Of a stretch of DNA of 64,000 bases, positions 22,918-34,377 are shown piece after piece (positions within the stretch are counted from its first letter, which is position 1; the number at the start of each line of letters is the position of its first letter). Made by a program: the position numbers and the translations under genes. Location: the NCBI GenBank assembly GCA_930367215.1, contig OV884056.1:86749285-86813284 (forward strand). Direction: 5' to 3'. Origin of the DNA: Pollenia angustigena. Taxonomy: Eukaryota; Arthropoda; Insecta; Diptera; Polleniidae. The notes beneath the pieces were generated by a model. That model saw only the letters and a list, made by a program, of their open reading frames with translations, ran no database searches and was not told the DNA's origin.

Positions 22918-24068
22918 GGCGGTGCGCAAAATGACCCCAGGAAATATGGCCCCAAAAGTAAAATGAAAAACGGCCCCAAAATTTTACATGAGACACAACA
23001 ACACGCAATTTTGGCGCAATTTTTTGTTTTTTTTTTTTGGGTTATTTTTCATTTTTTCGTTAGGGTGTTTTTGCATTTTAAGTGGGATGAAAAATGACCC
23101 CAATATCAAGGAATGAAAAATGGCCCCAAATAACATCACAATTTTTACTTTGGGGCTATTTTTCGTCTACTAATAAAAAATGCAAATTTTAAGAAATGAA
23201 AAATCACCCCAAACATTTTTACACAAATTTTATAAAATTCTATGTAAAAGTGTTTAGGGATAGTTTAAAAAACCCGAATTCCAAAGTAGAGAAAGTCCTT
23301 GCCGGTTGTTCAGAGATGCTTTAGTTAGCGAAGCCGGTGTTTGTTATGCCATAGAGGAAAAAATCATTGAGCCCGGCCGAAGGCCGGTTATTAAGAGAAG
23401 CTTTACTGAGCGAAGCCAGAGTCCGTTATACCATAGAAAAGAAAATCCTTGCGCCCGGCCGGCTATGCAGCGAAGTTTTAGTGAGCGAAGCCAATGTTCG
23501 TTATACCAAAGAGAAGAAAATCCTTTCACCCGGCCAAAGGCCGGCTATATAGAGTAGCTTTAGCTAGCGAAGCCAGTATTCGATATACCATTGAAGAGAA
23601 AATCCTTGCGCCAGGCCGCAGGCCGTCTATTACGTGAAGCTTTAGTAAGCAAAGCTAGTTTTCGTTATACCATAGAGAACAAATTCCTTGCGCATGGCCG
23701 AAAGCCCAACCATGCTATCAATCGTACGATTTTTAAAACCAAAACCGTATAATTATCCGGATTTTGAAATCGGGATTCTAAATTTGTGATTTTTAGCTTC
23801 GGGCATATGAACGCCACCGAAAATGTTTAATGTAACTTTCTTTGTGTTCTTTTTTGGGGTTCAAATTCATTATAAATTTTGAGGTGATTTTTCATAATGA
23901 AGAATAACCCCAAATTTAGGGTCATATTTCATTTTATTTTTAGGGTTATTTTTAATTTTTTTGGGGTAATTTTTCATTAAAAAAATGGGGCCATATTGCA
24001 TTATGAAAAATAACCCCAAATTTGGGGTCAATTTTCATTTATTTTTTGGGGCCATATTTCGCAGCGCC
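22918..24068. mobile_element. TIR element with GGGG-CATTTTTCATT subterminal repeats, copy 2
   Basis: A 1,151-bp element flanked by a perfect 9-bp duplication gttcttaac (22909-22917 and 24069-24077). Termini are short inverted repeats: ggcggtgcgcaaaatg at the left, and ggcgctgcgaaatatg as the reverse complement of the right end. Subterminal zones (22930-23200 and 23850-24060) carry many aaatgg(g)cccc / ggggtcatttttcatt motifs in both orientations. The centre is an 82-bp GC-rich tandem array. A 9-bp duplication is typical of Mutator-type or foldback elements, but I see no transposase, so the superfamily is open. Confidence 0.82.
23296..23710 (+). repeat. 82-bp GC-rich hairpin minisatellite inside copy 2
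   Basis: Five units with gcgaagcc (one gcaaagct) at 23328, 23410, 23485, 23567 and 23649. Each unit holds tataccatagagaa-like sequence, aaatccttgcgcc, and in most units a GGCC-spacer-GGCC palindrome (for example ccggccgaaggccgg). Because the 82-bp unit is not a multiple of three, the long frames here shift register from unit to unit and are unlikely to be coding. Confidence 0.9.
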
Positions 24069-24440
24069 GTTCTTAACTAATTACAGTATCACATAAAACT
24101 TGAAATCTTGGCCATAGCAACAGACAAAAATGATTTTAAATATATTGAAGAACGGCGGATAAAATGCAATAAAGAGAGCACCTGCCGCGTATGTCGCGGC
24201 CAACCGCGCGCGCGTCGAGATCGGCGGCCGGTCGCGCTCCCCCCCCCCCCCCCCCTCCTGTACCATATTTTTCAACACTTGACAATGGCAACTCATTCTT
24301 TTGGCAATTTGTAACCATAACAATTACACTGTTATGGCGGTTTTTCCTCTTTGGTTACTAAACGATTATGGCGATATTGCACATTTCTCATTCTATTGAG
24401 AAATTAGGCCATAGGGCTTTAAATCCTTTATAACACTGCA
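24069..24440. other. GC-rich patch with long C run
   Basis: Begins with the right 9-bp duplication of copy 2. About 24180-24240 is unusually GC-rich (cgcgcgcgtcgagatcggcg), followed by a run of about 20 C at 24240-24258. Frames on both strands through this patch are low-complexity artefacts. Confidence 0.6.
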
Positions 24441-24714
24441 TCCAAATAAATCTATATTTTGAATTGATTGGATGTTTTGAATACTTTTTGGGGATTTATT
24501 TCATTTCAGGATTTGGGGATTTATTTCAAATAAAATAACTACCCAATTTTTAAGGGTTTTATTACTTTTGGGGAGTTATTTCATTTCGTTGGGGTTTCAT
24601 TTCATTCTAAAATTGGGGGCTTATTTCATATGAAATAAGACCCTAAAAATTCGGGAATTATTTCATAATTTTGTTGGGGACTTATTTCGTGGGGGGCTTT
24701 TTCATGCCGCCGTA
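24440..24714. mobile_element. Half of a GGGG-type subterminal repeat element
   Basis: Contains repeated ggggatttatttcattt and ggggagttatttcattt motifs and ends gtggggggctttttcatgcc, resembling the right end of the 21455-22797 element. A matching left terminus was not identified with confidence (a weak candidate, cggcggataaaatg, lies near 24152). Confidence 0.45.
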
Positions 24715-24844
24715 ATTCGTATACAATGTAACTTTGTTTTTGTTTATTAATTGGCGCCTTAACTCTAGAAAAAATTGTACTTAATGTCAAATTGGGTTTG
24801 TATGCAAAACAGATTTTTTTGTTTTTATTGACGACCGTATATTA

Positions 24845-25107
24845 GTGCTGGTTCACACAGGTCAAGTTTGACTCTTCAAGTCTTGAGCTTTTAGGAGAGA
24901 GGGGTAAAGAGAATGGAAAGGGGTACATACTTGACCGTACCAGTCAGTTTTGTATTTTTCTTTTTTTTTTATCCGTAATATAATAAAAAGCTACAAAGTT
25001 GAAGGAAAAGAAAACAAAAATTAATTTTGTGCATGAACGTGAACGCAAGTTCAAAAGAAAATTTAAATAAAACTGTTCAAGTAAACTTGACCTGTGTGAA
25101 CCAGCAC
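24845..25107. mobile_element. PIF/Harbinger-like MITE, 263 bp
   Basis: Inverted termini gtgctggttcacacagg and cctgtgtgaaccagcac continue into caagtttgac-type arms. Flanked by TTA at 24842-24844 and 25108-25110, the usual Harbinger target. No coding capacity. Confidence 0.85.
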
Positions 25108-25120
25108 TTATTGTTATCGG

Positions 25121-26144
25121 CAGCGTTACCGTTGTGATACTAAAGTATCAATTTGACCCTTTTTCGACGGTGTTGATACCTTTTATAACCCTTTTTTTAA
25201 ATTATACTTTTGTATCATTATCACCTATTTTGTGAAACTTTTTGACCCTTTTTTGGAAATAGCTCACATATTTTGTTTTTTGTCAACACTGCGGAACAGA
25301 AGTGCTAAACATATGTTTTCGAAATAAGCATTGCTTGATATGGAACAGACTCAAAGTATAAACTTACAATTCCATGCTTTCTTCTCCTTGATTTTTGATA
25401 GTAAAGTACAATTTTCCTTAAAGCAAACATAGCTCATATTTGTTATTTTTTACGGTGGTTTCTTTTTAAAACAAAAATTTGACATTTTATTAAAAAAATG
25501 CAATTTGGTGTTTTGCTCTCTTAAACAGTAGCATGTTTTATTAAAAAAAATTCGCCCTTAATAATGGCAAAAGGTATTGAACTTTTCGCCCCCTTTTGAA
25601 TCGACAGTGCCCTAACAGGAATGAAAACAAGAGGTAAAAATTGATCAATTAGCGGAAATGCCCAAATATTTGATAAAAGCGGTATGATAGCAAAGTCTTA
25701 TATTTATTAAAAATCGTAAAAGCTTTAAAAAATCTGACACTTACAGGAAAAAATCGCTTTAATCGAGAAAATGGTTACAATTCGCGAACGATAGCAAAAT
25801 TTAAAACAAACACTAAAATTTATTTGACATCTCTAAATTGGAAAATTACATAAAAAGTATGAACAAATTAGCTATAATGATAAAGAATAAACTTTTTGTC
25901 AGGTGTTTAAAACAGGACATAGCATTCCATAAAAAAATTAAGTTTTTTGAGCTCTTCCTACCTGAAATATTTTTTTTTTTGTTTGCTTATAAAAAAAACC
26001 TGGTCGTATTATATTCATTAAAGTGGGAAATACTGCTTATAAAAAACTTGACCCTTTTTTTATTGAAATACCCTTTTTTTGACCCCTTTTTCTGGAAAAT
26101 CCCCTTTTTGTGACCCTTTTCGAAAATTTCCAACGGTAACCCTG
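25121..26144. mobile_element. hAT-like non-autonomous element, 1,024 bp
   Basis: Flanked by a perfect 8-bp duplication gttatcgg (25113-25120 and 26145-26152). Termini cagcgttaccgttg and caacggtaaccctg are inverted repeats beginning CAG, as is usual for hAT. The interior has recurring gaccctttttt motifs near both ends. The small frame at 25838-26113 has no recognisable domain. It starts ten bases after the right target duplication of the preceding MITE. Confidence 0.85.
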
Positions 26145-27851
26145 GTTATCGGTTAACCCAGATATTTATTTTACACTGTAAAATTTGTTCTCTTCGTTTT
26201 CTAAGTTTGCAGATTTGTTGTGGTTATTTCTGTCCTTATCCAATTGTTTAATCCAGTGTTGCCACTTTGTGGGTAATTATCCGAATTTGGTATAATTTTT
26301 ACTGTCGTGGGTAGAGCGTGGGTAATTTCTCTTAGGTGTAATTCAGGTGTTATTTGAAATTCTTACTTCAGATACCCAAATAAAATCAAGATTTGATTTC
26401 AATGATGATATTTATTTCTTTTAAAATATTGTTGCTAAAAATTGCACAGTCTTCTTAACCAAAGTCTCGGTTTTTTTTTAAGAAAAGACTTCACTCATTA
26501 AATATATATTTCAAAAGTTTGGTAATTTATGTCGCACGATGGATCCTAAGACTGGATAAAGATGCTTATCATAGTGATTTAGAACCAGAAGTTAATTGAA
26601 AAAAGTTATTCAAACTAAAAACTAGCCTGAGGGAAGATGTGTTTTCAATATTCCAACATATAATTAATTTTATCTTTATCTTGCAACTTTTTAATGATTT
26701 AGTTGGAAAAATATTTAAAGCCCTTTACAGTTGTAAAACTGAATTACGAAGGGACAGTTGTATAAAACCCTGCAGACATTTTGCTTCCTAAATAAGGTAT
26801 AAAGGTTTTTTTTAAATCCATGAAAACTAAAATGGTAGATAACACAAAAAAAATTTATTTTAATCGGTTGGCCTCCAAGACGTCAATTATTGCTGGTTTA
26901 TCAGCATAAACCGGTAAATATACAGCCCTACGGAAACAATCAGGAGGTGTCACATCGCACGGCCTTGAAGTCTAATTGACAGTTTATTTTCTCTAAATTA
27001 ACACATCGCCTTCATTTCTTAAAAAATAAGTTGCGTCAGTTTAATCATGAAGTCGCCTTTAAGTTGTGAAATCGATGGCTGTTTTTCAAAGTAAATTTGA
27101 ATGATTTGGTTCAAGCATGAATCTATTCATGATGATGTGCCTGAGCAAAAAGTGAAAGCAGTATGACAGTTCGTTTGACCGCTAGCCTTTCGTAAGCTCT
27201 ATGGGGCTTAAAAAACACCCATTATAAATGAATGGTAATGAGCATTTTGAACCTTCCCTAGATATATGCAACCAAATGTGGAAGTTAAACTCATTACTTG
27301 AGGAGTTTTATTTTATGTTTTAAGTCTTTAATGTTATTTTGGTTAATCTATATATAAATCGGCTAAGGCAAAACAGTTAAGAACACTTTCCTCCTCTATA
27401 TGTCAACCGATTTGAACAAAATATACACCATTTAAGAGGTATTTACTCAAAGAAGTGCACAATGTATATTTTATTAAAATCTGTTCAGAGTTTTCAGAGT
27501 TATTTATAAGCGTTCAAAATTGCTACTAACACAAATGCAAAATACTAAATAAATAAAAATTTATTTTCAGTTATCAAATAATAAAAAATTAGGGTGATCG
27601 ATTATTCGACATTTTTCAGAAACCGGTTTTCAAATATTTCGACTATATAAATCAGACCAGGCAAAACAGTTAAGAACCCTTTCTTCCTTTGTTTGTCACC
27701 CGAGAAAAAGGGGAAATATGGGAAACTAAATTTCTTTTTTTTACTTTTCTGTGCTGCATGTGATAATTTTCTATAGAACTTAGAAACATAATATTATACG
27801 TGTAGGATCCTGAGTGAGTGATAACCTATAAGATAAAAAATGCTGGTATTT

Positions 27852-28310
27852 TTTAAAACGTTTTGTTTAGCTTCACTTCGGAAAATCAAATCTCGTAACG
27901 TTAATTTAACCGCCTTAAACTCAATGCATATGGATGAAACTTTGCAGGCATACATATTCCCGATGACAATACACGAATACATGGGCGTAGCCAGGATAAA
28001 ATCTAGGGGGGGGAGGCAAACAATTTTTTTTTGGAAAAATTCTTTTTTTACCGCCTTTTGCTCAATGCAAATGGATGAAACTTTGCAGGCATACATATTC
28101 CCGATGACAGTACACGAATACATGGGCGTAGCCAGGATAAAATCTAGGGGAGGGGGCAAAAAATTTTATTTTTGGTAAAATACTTTTTTGACCGCATTTT
28201 GCTCAATGCAAATGGATGAAACTTTGCAGGCATACATATTCCCGACGACAGAACACGAATACATGGGCGTAGCCAGGATAAAATCTAGGGGGCGGCGGGC
28301 AAAATTTTTT
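27852..28310 (+). repeat. VNTR C, three units of about 141 bp
   Basis: ggatgaaactttgcaggcat recurs at about 27931, 28072 and 28213. Each unit continues through acatattcccgatgaca, acacgaatacatgggcgtag and ccaggataaaatctaggggg. A longer lead-in (tagcttcacttcggaaaatc) occurs once at the start. The same VNTR with the same flanks is found at 53027-53960. The frames it opens on both strands are not genes. Confidence 0.92.
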
Positions 28311-28311
28311 T

Positions 28312-28625
28312 TGAATGTTCTTTTTTAAGAAAAGCGTTTCTTAAAAAAATTTTTTTAAATGTTCTTATTATTTGTTTTTCATCTGGAACTTTTTGAATTT
28401 TCGTTAATATTCGACCTATAAAGATAAAATTATACATTAAACTGGGTGAATAAGAACATGCAAGGGGAGCTTTTTGGTACTTTTTCGTTCTACATCTGGT
28501 ACTTTTATTAATTTTCGTTAATATTAGACATAGAAACATCAAATAAAACATGCAACTTCCTGAGTGGATGACAATATATAAAGAAGACTTTTTGATACTT
28601 TTTTCTTTTTCAATTGGTATTTTTT
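28312..28625 (-). repeat. VNTR C tail plus reversed minisatellite B units
   Basis: Starts with atgttcttttttaagaaaag and cgtttcttaaaaaaattttt, identical to the tail of the array at 53.9 kb. From about 28380 come at least two reverse-complement units of the 8436-9765 minisatellite (actttttgaattttcgttaa, gacctataaagataaaatta). Confidence 0.82.
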
Positions 28626-29022
28626 ATACTGAACTTACAAAATTAAATTAACTCACGTAGAAGATAAAATATGAACGGGAGGTTGGTCCCTCGCCAAATC
28701 GATCCACTTTGAAGGAAAAACTAAATGCTAGAAAAAAATAAATTCATATATACTTAGATGAATTATGTTTTCTTCATATTTAGAAAAAAAAATTATGGTC
28801 GAATTTTGACCATAAGGCGAACACTAGTTTATTTAAAATTACAATAAGAATCTTAACAGTTTCACTAATATTGATCTATAATTTGTTTTTGCTTCTTTGC
28901 AAACGTCCTTTTATTAAATAAAACTTCAATTTTATATCAGGTGTAATTTCATTTAAATCGGGTAATTTTGCTTCATGTCAAGTGTAATTTTGAATTTTTC
29001 TGGTGGTAACACTGGTTTAATC

Positions 29023-29554
29023 GTATTGTCTATCTATGTAGATGTGAGTTTGGTGGGGAAGCTATTGTTTTTGAAAATGTTTGTTATAATGTCCCCTGAA
29101 GGAAACCTGGGTGCAAGTGTCTCCAAGTCACCAGTTTTGTCGACTATGTTGGTGACATTGTCAACGAAGTGTCTACACTACATTACATTTGCCATTATAT
29201 TTGGCTTTAATACGAAAAAGATTTTATCAATAACAACTGAGAAGTACAATTCCTATAACATTTGAAGAAATGATAAAAAAGATTGTTATGATTTCATATT
29301 CTTACAAAAAGTGTAGACTACTTTTACTTAATGTACTAGCGATTCTCTGGTTCCAATGTCTACATATGCTCCCAAAGGAACTACCTAGTCAGTACCTAGT
29401 CAGTAGAACCAACGTCAGTAGTAGATTTCCAATGACACGCACATGTTAAATGTCTATTGTAAATAACATTGCCTGGGGTATAATAAGTCACTAGTACTGG
29501 TGACTGTGTCAATAGTGAATCAGTACAGATTCACTAGTGACATTTCCTGCAGGG
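29023..29554. other. Intergenic stretch, possible repeat remnant
   Basis: No gene recognised. A segment near 29110-29175 (tgtctccaag, ggtgacattgtcaac, aagtgtctac) is related, inverted, to 46450-46510, so at least this part is dispersed repeat. Short direct repeats cctagtcagta occur at about 29383 and 29394. Confidence 0.5.
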
Positions 29555-29728
29555 TCCCTACAAGAAATGAATGAGCGAGTAGTCACGTTTTTACTTTGGT
29601 GTTGAGAAAATGATAGAAAGAAATTACCGAATGTGACCGAAAACTTTATTTCGGTCATTTCTTTCTATCATTTTCTTAACACCAAAATGACAAATGTGAC
29701 TACTCATTCATTCATTTCTTGTAGGGGT
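29555..29728. mobile_element. Palindromic MITE, about 174 bp
   Basis: Two arms of about 80 bp pair almost end to end: ccctacaagaaatgaatgag at the left with the complementary gtaggg end at 29728, and tttcggtca near the centre. Arms differ at several positions, so it is an aged hairpin element. Confidence 0.75.
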
Positions 29729-29790
29729 GTTTGGTTTTATTATGAAATTGTGTTTCACTTATGTTGTATACCCTAGAAATAAAATTTTTA

Positions 29791-29874
29791 CTCGTCCGTT
29801 CAACTTACATTTAAAACAAAAACAAAATTTCGAAATTTGTTTTTGTTTTAAATGTAATTTGAACGGACGAGTAG
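29791..29874. repeat. Hairpin, arms of about 38 bp
   Basis: actcgtccgttcaacttaca pairs with its near-complement ending at 29874, around aaatttcgaaattt. A related, looser hairpin follows at about 29962-30075 (gacgagcgtaaaattag and caaattttgcgctcgtt), with a CATA microsatellite in one arm. Confidence 0.7.
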
Positions 29875-30394
29875 AGTAAGGCGCTCGTGTTCTAAAAACT
29901 ACACATTTAAACTTAATTTTAACTCTTGCTCAAAACCTTCTTCTCTTAAATATGCTGCCTGTTTTGACGAGCGTAAAATTAGTTCGTTTAACTTACATAC
30001 ATACATACATTTTAAAACAAACACAAATTTTGTTTTTGTTTTAAATGTAACAAATTTTGCGCTCGTTATCTAAAAACAGGCAGTAAATCAAATTTTTATT
30101 TTTAGAATAGACTTTTGCGTTTGACTTTGTCATTAAAAGAATAATACGTTTCAACTTTGTAAATATTCTTGTCATTTTATGAGAATCATTTAAATTTTAC
30201 TTTTAATTGTACAAAGCACATGCATGCATACTTACATATAAAATTTATTATGCATATTAAACCCAGCGTCACCACTTTTGAGATAACTAACAACTTAATT
30301 AAAGAAGACTCTGGGCTTTAACAACAGAACAATTTTAATATTAAGCTTTTCGATGTAAAGATTTCAATAATGTCAATTATTAAGTTTTAATAGC

Positions 30395-32335
30395 TACACC
30401 ACAATAGTGGAGAGGGTATTATGCACGTGTGCTGCTGTTTGTAACACCTTAAAATATTGGTCCTAGACCCACCTTTAAGTATTCAGATCGACACATTCTC
30501 TTTTTCTTAAATTTTGGAGATGGTTTGATCATCCGGAATAGGGTCTTTTTGCCTACAAACCATTTTATTTTATTGGAATTTCGTTTAAATTTGGTCCAAA
30601 CTCATTTTATTGCAATCAAAATCAACTTACCAAGTTTAATTGAAATGCGTCCATATTTGACCGTAGCTTCCATCAAATAATACTCCGGAAAATAGCTTTT
30701 AATGCCATTACTTCCTTATAAATGTTGGTATTAATATTAAAATTGGCGGCAATAAGAACTTTTACATGAATCTTATGGCGATTTCTTTTCTGAGAAAAAT
30801 ATGTTACAGTACATACATGTAACATTTTCTAATGTTACCTAAAATCACTCGAAGTGTTACATGTTGTGCAATTTCAATAGAACACAATTAGTGCTTTTAT
30901 TTACAACTATTACACTTTCATCATTAATGTACTTAATAAGCGATTTTTAAAGCTATTTAAGCAGTTTCTGCATGCTATTACGGGTTGGAAACAAATATTA
31001 ACTTCACTTATGGCTTATAAAAATTAAAACGATTATAATATAAATAGACTTTTTTTGATTTTAATTTGTAAATATTTTTATATTTTGTTTTAAAATCAAT
31101 TTTTAACAAAATTATGAGCGGTATGAATTATGGCGAACAAAATAAAACATTTGTTGTACAAACAAAGTAGTAAGCACCAAAGTTTTAGAACAGGGCAGTT
31201 GAACACCTTAAGTAAAAGTAAGGGTAAAACATGCAACATGTTTTGCATGTTTTTCATCAACATATTCACAAAAGAACTTGAAAATTTTTCCCACAGTTGT
31301 ATTTTTTGTACAAACGAACACAAAAATGTAGAACATGTAACATTAATGCAACATTTTTCTCAGAAAAGAAATCGCCATTAATCTATAACATAATTTTGTT
31401 CAGGCGGATCCATGATTGCCCAGGTTACACTAGGAAAAATTGTTTTTATTTACTGTAGTACAGGGTATCATATTGTCGGGCTTGACCGACTTTAATTTTG
31501 TTACAAAAAGTAACATGAACGGTTGAATAATGACGACTAGAAATCATACTGTTAATTTAGTGAAGATCGGTCCACAATTTACTCTAGCCCCCATATAAAC
31601 CCTACTCCCGGAAAACAGTTTAGTAATAAAATTTGGTACGTGACTGTTTTATATGACAAGAAATAACACTATCGAATTTCGTGAAGATCGGTTCATAATT
31701 TACTATAGGCCTCATATAAACCCTACTCTCGGAAATTAATTAAATACGCCTAAAACCGTAGCAGATATAGATATTGCGGTAAAACGTGTTCCATCTTAGA
31801 TTCATATGGCCAGAAAAATTGTCATGCAACTTTGTGATATACGGTCCATAATTTACCTTAGATCCTATAAGAAGCAGCCTTATGAAATTTACAGTAAACG
31901 CTAAAATCAATTTCACTGCTGTATTCAAATTTTTGTTTTTAAATACCACAAATCACTTTACAGAATTTTGTGATAATTGGTTCATAGCTTACCATTGCTC
32001 CAACATAAATTTCCCTCCTGAAATTCATTTTATTTCGGCAAAAAATGTTGCGAATCATGATGTTTTTCTCAAGCTAGTAAAAAAAAAATCTCTTAAAAGA
32101 AAAGCTTAAAACTTTCTGATTGTCGGTCAATAATTTAATATGCGTCTGAATCGCAAACAATTTCAATGCTGATATAAGTAATTATAAAGATAAATTTATA
32201 ATTTATAGAAATCATAAAGCACCCACTCCTGAATAATTTGAACTGTCGGTGGAGATTCGACACAGCCGAAAATAGCAATCTAACTTGTTTTTTTAGAAAT
32301 ATTTTTATCTCAAGATATATTTGAATTAAGGTCAT
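30395..32335 (+). mobile_element. Diverged-tandem-repeat element, split by a MITE
   Basis: On both sides of the MITE at 30776 there are degenerate units of roughly 120-145 bp sharing gaagatcggt..caatttac, cccatataaaccctactc and ccggaaaa (clear at about 31563 and 31681, weaker at about 31833, 31968 and 32113; a related unit near 30600-30700). A hairpin-like gtcgggcttgaccgac lies near 31477. No coding capacity. I do not recognise the family with certainty; the limits are approximate. Confidence 0.5.
30776..31377. mobile_element. TGGCGATT-family MITE, complete copy, 602 bp
   Basis: Ends tggcgatttcttttctgag and its complement ctcagaaaagaaatcgcca, flanked by TTA at 30773-30775 and 31378-31380. 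This is the cleanest reference copy for a family with three other members in the window (49911, 51132 and the split copy 32601..37724). Frames on either strand (for example 31096-31323) are shared by all copies but have no known domain and are broken differently in each. Confidence 0.88.
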
Positions 32336-33188
32336 TATTGATAATTTATTTTCGTTTTTAACAATAAAATGTGCTGAAACGGACTAGAATCCAGCCAGAG
32401 GCGTTCGCTAACATTTACTTTTATTCTTAAATTATTATGTAGCTATGACGCCAAATCCTGCCAATGTGAACTTGTTGCTCCCGTCGCTCAAGATTTCTAT
32501 GGGACACTTGAGCTCACATTTTCTAGTGTATTGTTGAAATAGGAAGATATGTTAAACATTTTAAGGAGCCTTTTGACTGCTTTATACTATAAAACATTTA
32601 TGGCGAATTCTTTTCTGAGAAATGGGTTGCATAAATGTTACATGTCCTATGTTTTTGTGTTCGTTTGTACAAAAAATATAACCATGGGAAAAATTTTCAA
32701 GTTCTTTTGTGAATATGTTGATGAAAAACATGCAAAATATGTGGAATATTTTACCCTCACTTTTATTTAAGGTGTCCTGTACCCGTTTCTGTATTTCTCA
32801 CAACGTAAAACTTTTCGCATGAAACGTGTGAATTGCAACAAAAATAGTGTGAAATGAAACAAAAAATGGTTTTTCAAACACAAGTGTTTCTGTATCTTTT
32901 TTTTGCGAGAATTACCTGTCATTTAAATAATTTCCAGCAATTATTGGAAGGATGCGAGAAAAAGTGTTTCTATAACAATAGTTTGCGAAAAGTTCCTTTC
33001 AACAACTGTCAAAATAAGTCACATTTGAAATTGTTGGCGAGAAAAACAAAATGTAGATATTTTGAATTTAAAATATGTTTATATACTATTTTTTTAAAAT
33101 AAATAAAAAAATAGAAGGAATATAAATGATGAATGCATAATTTATATGATGAAAATAAACAAAAAACAATTGTTATATTTTGTTATAT

Positions 33189-33866
33189 TCACCCCTATCG
33201 TGAATAATTTTTCCCTCGTAATTTTTCCCCTTTTCACATATTTGCGATCATGAACAACTCCCATGATAGAATGTAATTCAAAGAAGAATAATAACGTGAA
33301 AAAATGTTCACCTGAAAAAATTCCCCTTATCGTGAAAAATTTTTTCCCTCGTAATTTGTTCACATTTCCCTTAGATTTTCTCACTTTATTTTTGCTAGGG
33401 AACAGAACATGTATGTAAGTTGCTCCTCCTATAAATCAAATATTAAGGGTTAATAAAGTTAATAAGGCACAAACCGATATATTGCTCAACAAAATGCAAA
33501 ACAACAGGTCGATTGCCTGCGGATTTGTGAAGCTTTCGATTGACTTGGTGGCAATTTTGGAAAATATTTTACTACATTAAATTTAAAAAGTGGAAAAAAA
33601 CTAACTTTGTAATAAAACTTCCCTCCAATACTAAATATTTTGCTTTATTATTTTAACTTTTCTTTAAAATATATACTTCTATATTTTTGAACAAAAATTT
33701 CTATGATTTTTAATTTTTTTAATCGTTCTTCTTTTTTTACATTCACTGGAACTGATAGCGTGAAAAATTTTTCACATGAGATTCACGATTGCTTTTTTCC
33801 CTTCGAGGGGAATGAAAATTTCATGGGAACAAAAATTCCACTTGTTATTCACGATAGGGGTGATTA
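33189..33866. mobile_element. TIR element, about 678 bp
   Basis: ttcacccctatcgtgaataa at the left pairs with ttattcacgataggggtga at the right. Inside, aaattccccttatcgtgaaa and ttttccctcgtaatt motifs are repeated at about 33210 and 33320, and an inverted set lies at 33755-33860. Target duplication unclear. Confidence 0.7.
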
Positions 33867-34377
33867 AATTTTTTTTAGCCTTTTCTTGTTTTGGTTTTAA
33901 TCAGTGTTGCCAGATAAATTTGTTTCAAAATCGTCAATTTCCTGAGAAAAAAATAAAAAAGATCGTCTTTTTTGTTTTAAGAATCGTGCAATTTAAAATC
34001 AATTTTAAACAAATTTGTTTCGACTTTTATTATAAAATAATCAAACAAAAACATAGTTAAAGTTCATGGGTATTTAATAATTTCATTAACAGCCAGTCCG
34101 ACGATGTCACACGTTAACGTTCGCATAGAAAATTACATCTAAAACAAAAACAATTTCTTAAATATGTTTGATTGGCTGTAAATTTGTATATTTATTTTGT
34201 TAAGCTGGAGGATAATTTTTTAAAAAATTATTTTTTTTAATCAGTATTGTGGTTATTTTGTTGAACTATTTATGGTTTTTAATCCAAATTTTTTAATATT
34301 TTTAATAAGGCTAAAGTTCATCAAATTTAATTTTCATTAAATTATTTTTTTTACAACATGAAATTAATTAAAATGTA

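Larger units (their letters stand above)
26254..29014. mobile_element. hAT-like element, 2.76 kb, carrying minisatellites
   Basis: Flanked by a perfect 8-bp duplication gtttaatc (26246-26253 and 29015-29022). Termini cagtgttgccac and gtggtaacactg are inverted repeats of hAT type; inside them gggtaatt and ggtgtaattt motifs recur in inverted orientation. The interior holds a direct repeat (aggcaaaacagttaagaac at about 27366 and 27659), VNTR C and a reversed piece of minisatellite B. I could not recognise hAT transposase in any frame; it may be absent or beyond recognition by eye. Confidence 0.72.

Noticed and set aside
23306..23557. Overlapping frames with repeated SFTERSQ / SEA-type peptides
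   Set aside because: By-product of the 82-bp GC-rich repeat; the unit is not a multiple of three, so the protein repeat changes register.
24081..24323. Overlapping frames on both strands with Gly- or Pro-rich runs
   Set aside because: Driven by the run of about 20 C and the adjacent GC-rich patch.
27794..28178. 121- and 112-codon frames on opposite strands
   Set aside because: Both are made of VNTR C units, as are the frames at 52980-53478.
29555..29728. Hairpin that could be a microRNA precursor
   Set aside because: The arms are about 80 bp and pair end to end like a MITE; there is no sign of a conserved mature sequence and no expression data.
31096..31381. Frames shared by the TGGCGATT elements (also near 49778-50041 and 51129-51402)
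   Set aside because: Conserved only because the MITE copies are related; each copy breaks them differently and they match no known domain.
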